6,576 nucleotides of DNA from Bacillota bacterium (lineage in GTDB: Bacteria > Bacillota_E > Sulfobacillia > Sulfobacillales > Sulfobacillaceae): positions 1-6,576 of the forward strand of contig JAKADW010000124.1 of NCBI GenBank assembly GCA_021820165.1, read 5' to 3'. The translations under genes and the position numbers were made by a program. Below the pieces are notes generated by a model. It saw only the letters and a program-made list of their open reading frames with translations, had not been told where the DNA came from and searched no databases. Positions 1-5,869 of the stretch are shown here, one piece after another; position 1 is the first letter of the stretch; the number at the start of each line of letters is the position of its first letter.

Positions 1-1
1 T

Positions 2-271
2 TTAGTCATCTTTTTTGGATCAGGCATTATTGGTGGTATTGCGACCAGCTTGATTGGCGCCGGTCTTGCCGGGGGCACTTTCGCGTCTTTTGGTCTTGCC
101 GGGGCTTATGTCACGGTGATGGCGACGCGGCGGATGGGCGGTGTCGCCCAATGGGCCATCGTACTGTTGGCAATCAATGTGGTGCTCTCGGGATTTCAAC
201 TGGGCGTCCTGGTTGGTATGCTGACTGCCTTTTTCTCGGGGCTTCTTATCGCACGTGCCATGCGGATTTGA
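2..271 (+). CDS. Rhomboid-like membrane protein, C-terminal part, probably proteolytically inactive (5' end outside window)
   Basis: This is the last 89 residues of a gene that enters from the left in frame 2 and stops with TGA at 269-271. It is almost entirely hydrophobic, with three probable membrane segments rich in Gly and Ala. The order of motifs follows the C-terminal half of rhomboid intramembrane proteases: a GSGIIGG segment like the third-helix SGxxG region, then FGLAGA like the FGLxGA that follows the catalytic serine, then LLAIN, then QLGVLVG like the HLGGLxxG of the last helix. In that alignment the catalytic Ser of GxSG is Thr (codon 77-79) and the catalytic His is Gln (codon 197-199), so protease activity is not expected. 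The reading rests on motif spacing by eye. Another small polytopic membrane protein is possible. No terminator with a T-tract is seen after it. Confidence 0.5.
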   Translation, partial: LVIFFGSGIIGGIATSLIGAGLAGGTFASFGLAGAYVTVMATRRMGGVAQWAIVLLAINVVLSGFQLGVLVGMLTAFFSGLLIARAMRI

Positions 272-290
272 CGCTTTATGTTAGATCTCT

Positions 291-446
291 CCGTTAGGAC
301 GTTTATTTGTCCCCAAACGGGTCCCCTGTGCGATTGCGAGTGTCACCGACTACGAGTTTGACCAAGCCCATTTACGGAACCGCTTCCCTAGATAGAATGA
401 TGACACCGAGTCGAGCTCCCGAATCCGTAGTGGGTACCCTACGGAT
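291..446 (+). ncRNA. Possible relic bridge RNA of the IS110 element
   Basis: Three inverted repeats lie in order in the 200-nt gap before the transposase. The first is a hairpin pairing 291-295 with 316-320 and 297-300 with 309-312 around an 8-nt loop. The second pairs GTGTCA at 340-345 with TGACAC at 401-406, enclosing 55 nt. The third pairs ATCCGTAG at 423-430 with CTACGGAT at 439-446, enclosing an 8-nt loop. IS110-group elements such as IS621 encode a bridge RNA of about 180 nt in the left end, with a 5' stem-loop followed by target-binding and donor-binding loops. Position and size agree, but the third hairpin is smaller than a normal donor-binding loop and I could not assign guide sequences. 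The call is inference from location and pairing only. Confidence 0.3.
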
Positions 447-476
447 GTCTTTCCGAGAGAGGACTACTGGTGTCTC

Positions 477-1397
477 ATGGAACAGTATACCCGTTACGTA
501 GGGCTTCGACGTTTCTGCCGAAACCATTGTCATTGCCGAAGCGCCCCGGGCGTGACCGCGCCCACGATGTGGGCACGATTCCCTATCGTTTGGACGCCGT
601 GACCCAGTGGGTGCGTCGGCAACCCGATGCGAAAACGCTTTTGGTCTGCTATGAAGCCGGCCCAACCGGCTTTGGATTGGTCCGCCATCTTCGCGGGCTG
701 CAGGTGGCCTCAGAAGTCATCACGCCGGGCCTCATTCCTCATCGCGCCGCCGATCGCGTCAAGACGGATCGGCGTGATGCCCGCACACTGGCCGAAGATT
801 TGCGGGCGGGGAGCATCTGCCCACAGCGGAGGAAGAAGCCTTTCGCGACCTGGTGCGCGCCCGGGAGTCGGCGGTGGAGGACGATCGCCGTCGGCTGCGC
901 CATCGCATGAAAAGCGCCCTTTTGCGGTGGGACATCCATCGGCCGGAAGGGATGCTGTCTGGCGCCCCCGTTATCGCCAGTGGATTCGGACATTGACTCC
1001 CGCGCCGGCCTCGCGTTCCACGGTCTGGGCCGAGTGGTTAGCGCAATTGGAGTAACTCGACACCCGGGTTGCGCGTCTCGATGCCGCCATTCGACTGGCC
1101 ATGCCGGGACACCCGCTTTATCCGCTCCTTCCAGGCCCTCCGGGATGTCGATTGGGTCAGGACCACCACGCTTGTGGCGGAGGGCGGAGACTTTAGCCAA
1201 TTTGCTCGTCCGTCTGCGCTAATCGCGTGTACCGGGCTCGTGCCCAGCGAATCGTCCAGTGGAGGCGCGCAATGGCGCGGTCACATTACCAAAACCGGCT
1301 GTACGATCGTTTCCGTCGCGTCGGAGCCAAACGGGGCTATAATGCCGCCTATACCGCCGTGGGTCGGGAACTGTGTGGCTACATTTGGGAAGCGCCC
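477..1397 (+). pseudogene. IS110-family transposase, multiply frameshifted and internally deleted
   Basis: Joining reading frames recovers an IS110 transposase (DEDD RuvC-like domain plus transposase 20 domain). It begins with ATG at 477, MEQYTRYVGLDVSAE, where the first acidic residue is the GAC at 508-510. The Glu of YEAGPTG is at 653-655, and the two Asp of KTDRRDA are at 767-769 and 776-778. The second domain is seen as DVDWVRTTTLVAEGGDF, then TGLVPSESSSGGAQWRGH and ITKTG, and the C-terminal VGRELCGYIWE ends near 1391. Lesions relative to the family are an extra C near 507, an extra C in 543-547, a lost G near 808-811, a lost base near 958-960, an in-frame TAA at 1053-1055, an extra C near 1131, and an internal deletion near 1297-1302. 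That deletion joins ITKTG directly to the RLYDRFRR segment and removes roughly 70 residues. Frame 0 stays open to 1616, but nothing past about 1397 is recognisable. Confidence 0.88.
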
Positions 1398-1484
1398 TCG
1401 TCAAGTTACTATGCGTTAAGACCTCGTCGAGCACGCGCCTGTAGAGTGAGACAGCTCCCGTCGGATTCGCTAACTTGCGGTTAC

Positions 1485-1502
1485 GCTCTCAATATCGAGA
1501 GC
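1485..1502. repeat. Perfect 6-bp inverted repeat
   Basis: GCTCTC at 1485-1490 and GAGAGC at 1497-1502 flank a 6-nt loop. It is the first of three hairpins within 190 nt. No T-tract follows, so it is not a convincing terminator. Confidence 0.5.
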
Positions 1503-1543
1503 CATCAGCCCGCGTATACGAGAATGATCCGCCGTCGCCTCAG

Positions 1544-1563
1544 AAAATCCGTGATAGGATTTT
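1544..1563. repeat. Perfect 7-bp inverted repeat, possible weak bidirectional terminator
   Basis: AAAATCC at 1544-1550 and GGATTTT at 1557-1563 flank the loop GTGATA. The A- and T-tracts are part of the stem, as in some bidirectional terminators, but the stem is A/T-rich and no further T residues follow on either strand. If it works as a terminator, it could end a remaining transcript from the IS110 relic. Confidence 0.35.
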
Positions 1564-1630
1564 CCCGCATGCACTGGGCAGGGGTCAGCGATCCCGTCCG
1601 GCCCCGGCCAGGATAGGCCAGCTGCGGTCC

Positions 1631-1671
1631 TCGTCAAGGTTTCCCTGCGGCGGCTACGCCGACCTTGACGA
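1631..1671. repeat. Strong bulged hairpin (10 bp plus 5 bp)
   Basis: TCGTCAAGGT at 1631-1640 pairs perfectly with ACCTTGACGA at 1662-1671. Inside it CGGCG at 1648-1652 pairs with CGCCG at 1657-1661 around a GCTA tetraloop, leaving a single 7-nt bulge at 1641-1647. This gives 15 base pairs with no mismatch in an otherwise gene-free region. It has no T-tract on either side, so it is more likely part of a structured RNA, a mobile-element end or a protein-binding site than a simple terminator. Its role is unknown. Confidence 0.6.
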
Positions 1672-1711
1672 CCGACCTCGCATGGCTCAAATAAAACGTA
1701 GGCCGGCCGGG

Positions 1712-1725
1712 TTGACAATGTGTCA
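1712..1725 (+). promoter_or_regulatory. TTGACA hexamer overlapped by a TGACA-ATG-TGTCA palindrome
   Basis: A perfect sigma-A type -35 hexamer (TTGACA, 1712-1717) is the left arm of a 13-bp dyad, TGACA-ATG-TGTCA, at 1713-1725. A good -10 box is missing at the right distance: the 6-mer 17 bp downstream is TAATGG. An operator overlapping a weak promoter is possible, but no clear gene follows closely. Confidence 0.2.
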
Positions 1726-1865
1726 TCATACGAGTAATGGACTCTCGCATGGGATGCCCACGATTTCACCTAGGAGGCGAGCCCGAATTTATTGTGCGAT
1801 GCGCCTGACGAGAGTATCCTTCACCACGCCAGCCGCCATAGTCAAAACGGGGCGGGTACCGACGG

Positions 1866-1907
1866 TCTAGATAAAAAGACCCTGGTGTCTTTCCGCATGG
1901 ATCTAGA
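1866..1907. repeat. Nested inverted repeats
   Basis: TCTAGAT at 1866-1872 pairs with ATCTAGA at 1901-1907. Inside it AAAGAC at 1875-1880 pairs with GTCTTT at 1887-1892 around a 6-nt loop. On the minus strand the inner hairpin is followed by five T residues and could be a weak terminator for leftward transcription. Read as one unit, it is a two-helix stem with an asymmetric internal loop. Confidence 0.4.
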
Positions 1908-1977
1908 GAGACTCATGTTCCAGATATATTAGGCTTTCGCTTACCGTCAGTGCATGCGTTTCAGGCTAATCGGGTCT

Positions 1978-2096
1978 CTTTCGGCAACTCCACCGTGGAC
2001 CACCTCCATAACAATTTACATTCTCGACAATGAGAGGTGGTGTAGTCGGAAAGTGGGTGAATTTGCCGAAGGGGTTATAATAGGGGCCGGAGGTGG
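1978..2096 (+). promoter_or_regulatory. Candidate leader switch: anti-SD segment with two alternative partners
   Basis: CCACCTCC at 2000-2007 is exactly complementary to the Shine-Dalgarno GGAGGTGG at 2089-2096 of the SDR gene. The overlapping ACCACCTC at 1999-2006 is exactly complementary to GAGGTGGT at 2034-2041. An enclosing helix pairs 1978-1987 with 2063-2072 (nine Watson-Crick pairs and one G-U) around the second helix. The two pairings share one strand and exclude each other, as in translation-control riboswitches or attenuators. In the upstream-paired state the Shine-Dalgarno is free. The segment matters only for transcripts starting before about 1978, because the -10 box at 2076-2081 would produce a short leader without it. 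I do not recognise a known riboswitch class. Confidence 0.3.
2076..2081 (+). promoter_or_regulatory. Consensus -10 box for the SDR-formate dehydrogenase operon
   Basis: A perfect TATAAT sits 18 nt before the first ATG. The hexamers 16 to 18 bp upstream are G-rich and unlike TTGACA, so either the promoter needs an activator or an alternative contact, or the match is fortuitous. Transcripts from here would begin near 2088, leaving a leader of only about 12 nt with the ribosome binding site at its very 5' end. Confidence 0.4.
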
Positions 2097-2099
2097 CAA

Positions 2100-2876
2100 A
2101 TGATGCTAAAGGGGAAACGGGTGATTATCACCGGAGCGACCAGCGGCCTGGGCTTGGCAATGACGGAGGCACTTCTTCGTCAAGGGGCCTCGGTGGCCAT
2201 TTCGGCCCGACCTACGCCGCGGCTTCAGAGCACCGTCCAGCACTTTCGAGAGCAGGGGCTAGATGCCGAAGCGTTACCCATGAATGTGCGTGATGAACAG
2301 TCGGTGGAATCAGCCAAAGAGGAGATTTTGCGCCGGTGGTCCACTATCGACATGGTGGTTAACAATGCGGGGCTGGGTATGCGGACGGTTAACCCCGATT
2401 TCCTGAGTCATCCGCTGCCGTTTTTCCAAGTATCGCCGGAGAAATTTGATGCCGTGTTGGAGACCAATCTTCGGGGATACTTTTTGGTGTCTCGCGTCTT
2501 TGCACCCGTGTTTATCCACCAAGGGGGCGGCCGTTTTGTCAATATCTCGATGAACCATGAGACCATGGTTAGAAAGGGCTTTGTTCCCTACGGCCCGTCG
2601 CGAGCCGGTGCGGAATCCCTGACGCGCATCATGGCTCGGGACCTCGAGTCCTATGGCATTACCGTCAACATGCTACTTCCCGGTGGAGCCACACTGACCG
2701 GAATGATTCCTGACGAGATCTCGCCGGAAATTCGAAGCCATCTCTTGGAACCGGCCATCATGGGGCCGCCCATTGTATTTTTGGCTTCCGATCAGGCGGA
2801 AGGCATTTCCGACGAGCGCATTGAAGCCAATCATTTTAAGGAGTGGTGCGAGGCCCACGGGATTACCAATCAATAG
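2100..2876 (+). CDS. Short-chain dehydrogenase/reductase (SDR), classical type with altered catalytic residues
   Basis: This is a 258-residue NAD(P)-dependent oxidoreductase of classical SDR length. The Rossmann motif TGATSGLG is at residues 11-18, NNAG at 88-91, the active-site-helix Asn at N123 and the PG motif at 194-195. The catalytic region reads NISMN to YGPSR: Tyr164 is present, the Lys four residues later is Arg168, and the position 13 residues before Tyr, where the catalytic Ser normally lies, is Met151, with Ser150 next to it. I recall SDRs with a similar FVPYGPSRA stretch, so this may be a genuine subfamily. The Shine-Dalgarno GGAGGTGG (2089-2096) leaves 3 nt to the first ATG at 2100 and 6 nt to an in-frame ATG at 2103, so 2103 is an equally good start. 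It is first in the operon and ends 23 nt before the formate dehydrogenase. The substrate cannot be told from sequence. Confidence 0.9.
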   Translation: MMLKGKRVIITGATSGLGLAMTEALLRQGASVAISARPTPRLQSTVQHFREQGLDAEALPMNVRDEQSVESAKEEILRRWSTIDMVVNNAGLGMRTVNPDFLSHPLPFFQVSPEKFDAVLETNLRGYFLVSRVFAPVFIHQGGGRFVNISMNHETMVRKGFVPYGPSRAGAESLTRIMARDLESYGITVNMLLPGGATLTGMIPDEISPEIRSHLLEPAIMGPPIVFLASDQAEGISDERIEANHFKEWCEAHGITNQ

Positions 2877-2899
2877 GACGTTTGGGGAGGTTCAACAAC

Positions 2900-5869
2900 A
2901 TGGAGGACACGATCAAGCGAGTCACGCTGACGGTCAATGGGGAAGAGCGCGAAGCGCCCAAGGGGGCACGACTAATTGACGTGCTGTTGGATCAAGGGAA
3001 TGCCGTTCCTCATGTCTGCTACTTGCCCGTACTGGGCCCCATTCAGACGTGCGACACATGCATCGTGTCAGTGAACGGCGAGTTTGTTCGCGCCTGCGCA
3101 GAGACGGTGCGCGAGGGGATGACGGTGGATACGGTCTCCCGTGCGGTGAAGGAGCGGGAGGAGGAAGCCATGCAGCGCATCCTTGGCAATCACCGCCTGT
3201 ATTGCACTGTCTGCGACAACAATAATCAGGATTGTGTGGTGCATAATACCACCGAGCTTTTGCATCTAGAACATCAAACCATTCCCTATACGCCGAAACC
3301 CTACCCACCCATTGATGATTCCAATCCCTTTTATCAGTATGATGTCAATCAGTGCATTCTCTGCGGACGATGCGTCGAGGCATGCCAAGACCTCGAGGTG
3401 AACGAAACCTTGTCGATTGACTGGAGTCTCGACCGGCCTCGGGTGGTTTGGGATGACCATAAGCCGATTGGAGAGTCCTCGTGCGTGTCCTGCGGCCACT
3501 GTGTGACGGTGTGTCCGTGTAACGCCTTGATGGAAAAGTCGATGTTGGGTGAAGCAGGATTTTTGACGGGAATCGAGCCGGACACGCTGTTGCCCATGAT
3601 TGACGTGGTTGAGGGAGTGGAACCCGCGATGGGGCCAGTGTTCGCCCTATCTGATGTCGAGGCGCAAATGCGTCAAAGCCGCATCAAGCGGACCAAGACG
3701 GTTTGTACCTATTGCGGGGTGGGTTGCTCCTTCAATGTTTGGACGCGCGACCGCAAGATTCTGCAGATTGAACCTCCATTGGAGGCTCCGGTCAATAGCG
3801 TGTCGACGTGTGTTAAAGGAAAATTTGGTTGGGACTTTATTAATAGCCCCGACCGGTTGACCAAGCCGCTCATTCGCGAAGGTCAAGGTTTTCGCGAAGC
3901 CGAATGGGACGAGGCGTTAAATTTGGTGGCACGGAAACTTCAGGAGACCAGAAAACAATATGGCCCCGATTCGTTGATGTTTATCGCCTCATCGAAGGGG
4001 TCCAACGAAGAAGCCTATTTGGTCCAGAAGCTCGCTCGCTCCGTGATGGGCACCAACAATGTGGATAATGATTCCACCTACTGCCAGGATCCGGCGACCT
4101 TCGGCCTTCATAGCACGGTGGGGTATGGAGCGGATAGCGGCACGCTGAAGGATATCGAGCAGGCTGATCTGGTGATCACCATCGGCTCTAATACCGCGGA
4201 GTCGCACCCGGTGTTCGCCACCCGTGTCAAGCGGGCGCACAAGCTTCGTGGACAAAAGCTGGTGGTCATCGACGTGCGTAAGCACGAAATGGCAGAGCGG
4301 GCAGACCTCTACATACACCCGAAAAGTGGTACCGACCCGTATCTCTTGGCGGGGCTACAAAAATATCTGGTGGATCAAGGGTGGATCGATCGGTCCTTTA
4401 TTGAGGCTCATGTGACCGGGTTCGACGAGTATGTGGAATCCTTAGCTCCCTATACCCTGGACCAGGTAGAGGCGCTAACCGGGGTTCCTGCTGAAACCGT
4501 CAAAAAGCTAGCCGAAATGATTCACCAAGCCCCACGGGTGGCGATTCTCTGGGCGATGGGAATCACGCAGCAAGGTCAAGGGGCGGAAGGGTCGCTTGCC
4601 ATCGCCAATTTGTTGCTGCTCACCGGCAACATTGGACGTCCGGGAACGGGCGGCTACCCCTTGCGGGGTCACAACAACGTGCAGGGCGCGAGCGACTTTG
4701 GTGCAAAACCGCAATATCTCCCCGGTTATGGGGAGATCAAGGACGCCGAGGCACGCGCACGGGCCGAGAAAATCTGGGGTGGGGAACAGATTCCCCAAAA
4801 GCCTGGGCTTTCTAATACCGACATCTCTGATGCGGTGCTCAACGGAACGTTGCACGCGCTCTACATTGTCGGTGAAGACACCGCGCTGGTGGACAACAAT
4901 AGTTCGGCCATTCAACGGGCTTTGGAACAAGTAGACTTTCTGGTCGTACAGGAAGTGTTCATGACCAAGACCGCCCAATATGCCGACGTCATCCTGCCGG
5001 CGGTTCCGTCGCTGGAGAAGGATGGGACCTTTGTTAATACAGAACGGCGCATCCAGCGTTTCTACCAAGCATTAGAGCCGTTGGGGGAGGCCAGGCCCGA
5101 TTGGGTTATCCTGACAGAAATCGCCAATCAATTGGGTGCTCGGTGGACCTATCAGCATCCGTCCGACATTATGGCGGAGGTCAGTCAAGTGGCGCCGATC
5201 TTCCAAGGGGTTACCTACGAGCGGCTGGAGGGATTCAAGAGCCTGAATTGGCCGGTGTCTGCCGACGGTACGGACACCCCGCTCTTGTACCAAGACGGGT
5301 TTCATCAACCGGACGGGAAAGCCAAGTTAGTACCGCTGACGTTCCAGGAGGTGCCGACTCCCGGAAGCGACTACGACATTCTGGTCAACAACGGTCAAAT
5401 CTTAGAGCACTTTCACGAGGGTAACATGACGTATCGGGTCCAAGGCATCCGCGAGTTAGTGCCGGAGGTGTTTCTCGAGATTTCACCCGACTTAGCCCGC
5501 GAACGGCAGATTGCAGATGGTCAGTGGGTGCGGTTGGTAACCCCAACAGGTCATGCGCGCATGCGGGCAATTATCACCGATCGGGTGCAAGGGCGCGAGG
5601 TCTATCTTCCCATGAATTCTACGGGTGAGGGTGCCATCAACCAATTGACGCCGGACGTCTTCGATCCCACCACCGGGACCCCGGGGTACAAGCATACCTA
5701 TGCGAAGCTCGAAGTTTTAAACCCTGAGTCCGGCTCTCCGCTTCCTCGGCGCAATTGGCGGTTCCAACAGCGTAATCCCCGCCCTGGGGTTGAGGTTGAG
5801 AAGAAGTGGGCACGCTCAGACTACCGTCCACTAACCACCCAAAACGAGGAGGGACGACGCCGTGGCTAA
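2900..5869 (+). CDS. fdhF: Formate dehydrogenase alpha subunit, molybdopterin type with NuoG-like iron-sulfur N terminus (YjgC/FdhA family)
   Basis: This 989-residue cytoplasmic enzyme is predicted to oxidise formate to CO2. It has four parts. A 2Fe-2S ferredoxin domain has C40, C51, C54 and C66. A NuoG-type 4Fe-4S site has H98, C102, C105 and C112. Two 4Fe-4S ferredoxin motifs have C152/155/158/162 and C195/198/201/205. The molybdopterin oxidoreductase core has its own cluster (C269, C272, C276, C304, followed by K306). The predicted metal ligand is Cys395 in TYCQDPAT, so it is a cysteine rather than selenocysteine enzyme. The next residue is Gln396 where many formate dehydrogenases have His. 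Arg589 lies in LRGHNNVQG. The dinucleotide-binding domain starts near 824 and includes LEHFHEGNMTY. ATG at 2900 is chosen because GGGGAGG lies 9 nt upstream and the ferredoxin fold starts at once. There is no signal peptide, so it is not a Tat-exported form. The match to B. subtilis YjgC and staphylococcal FdhA is from memory. The electron acceptor is not shown here. Confidence 0.95.
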   Translation: MEDTIKRVTLTVNGEEREAPKGARLIDVLLDQGNAVPHVCYLPVLGPIQTCDTCIVSVNGEFVRACAETVREGMTVDTVSRAVKEREEEAMQRILGNHRLYCTVCDNNNQDCVVHNTTELLHLEHQTIPYTPKPYPPIDDSNPFYQYDVNQCILCGRCVEACQDLEVNETLSIDWSLDRPRVVWDDHKPIGESSCVSCGHCVTVCPCNALMEKSMLGEAGFLTGIEPDTLLPMIDVVEGVEPAMGPVFALSDVEAQMRQSRIKRTKTVCTYCGVGCSFNVWTRDRKILQIEPPLEAPVNSVSTCVKGKFGWDFINSPDRLTKPLIREGQGFREAEWDEALNLVARKLQETRKQYGPDSLMFIASSKGSNEEAYLVQKLARSVMGTNNVDNDSTYCQDPATFGLHSTVGYGADSGTLKDIEQADLVITIGSNTAESHPVFATRVKRAHKLRGQKLVVIDVRKHEMAERADLYIHPKSGTDPYLLAGLQKYLVDQGWIDRSFIEAHVTGFDEYVESLAPYTLDQVEALTGVPAETVKKLAEMIHQAPRVAILWAMGITQQGQGAEGSLAIANLLLLTGNIGRPGTGGYPLRGHNNVQGASDFGAKPQYLPGYGEIKDAEARARAEKIWGGEQIPQKPGLSNTDISDAVLNGTLHALYIVGEDTALVDNNSSAIQRALEQVDFLVVQEVFMTKTAQYADVILPAVPSLEKDGTFVNTERRIQRFYQALEPLGEARPDWVILTEIANQLGARWTYQHPSDIMAEVSQVAPIFQGVTYERLEGFKSLNWPVSADGTDTPLLYQDGFHQPDGKAKLVPLTFQEVPTPGSDYDILVNNGQILEHFHEGNMTYRVQGIRELVPEVFLEISPDLARERQIADGQWVRLVTPTGHARMRAIITDRVQGREVYLPMNSTGEGAINQLTPDVFDPTTGTPGYKHTYAKLEVLNPESGSPLPRRNWRFQQRNPRPGVEVEKKWARSDYRPLTTQNEEGRRRG

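Larger units (their letters stand above)
285..1420 (+). mobile_element. Decayed IS110-family insertion sequence (ends approximate)
   Basis: The element comprises the broken IS110-type transposase at 477-1397 and a preceding hairpin-rich noncoding segment that fits the long left end of IS110-group elements. IS110 elements lack proper terminal inverted repeats and usually make no target duplication, so neither end can be fixed from this sequence. The left end is placed just before the first hairpin and the right end shortly after the last recognisable transposase residues. The number of lesions means the element cannot move on its own and has been inactive for some time. Part of the unexplained 1420-2040 stretch might belong to its right end. 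Confidence 0.6.
1421..2099. other. Gene-free stretch between the IS110 relic and the SDR operon, rich in inverted repeats
   Basis: No open frame on either strand here has a recognisable domain or a good ribosome binding site leading into it. The open frames of 99 and 131 codons on the two strands overlap each other and read as low-information Arg/Pro/Ser-rich sequence. What can be seen is a series of inverted repeats (1485-1502, 1544-1563, 1631-1671, 1741-1815, 1866-1907, 1978-2072), a small palindrome over a TTGACA hexamer at 1712-1725, and the promoter and leader of the downstream operon at its end. Part of it may be eroded mobile-element sequence. Confidence 0.6.

Noticed and set aside
291..320. 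Hairpin read as a rho-independent terminator of the rhomboid-like gene
   Set aside because: The stem is interrupted by an internal loop and is followed by GTCCCC, not a T-tract.
1470..1769. Minus-strand open frame of 99 codons and the overlapping plus-strand frame 1475-1870
   Set aside because: Neither has a recognisable motif or a ribosome binding site, both overlap the hairpin cluster, and composition is Arg/Ser/Pro-rich as expected for non-coding GC-rich DNA.
1875..1892. Minus-strand terminator
   Set aside because: The stem is only 6 bp and half A-T, and there is no minus-strand gene upstream of it to terminate, although a T-tract is present.
2843..2899. Upstream alternative start giving the formate dehydrogenase 19 more residues
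   Set aside because: It would overlap the SDR gene by over 30 nt, lacks a ribosome binding site, and the extra residues precede the start of the ferredoxin domain. ATG at 2900 has a strong GGGGAGG at good spacing.
4082..4084. Possible selenocysteine codon at the formate dehydrogenase active site
   Set aside because: The codon is TGC (Cys), not TGA, and no in-frame TGA occurs in the gene.
4508..5068. Minus-strand open frame of 186 codons inside the formate dehydrogenase gene
   Set aside because: It is a long antisense shadow of a high-scoring coding gene whose own motifs run across it without a break, and it shows no domain of its own.
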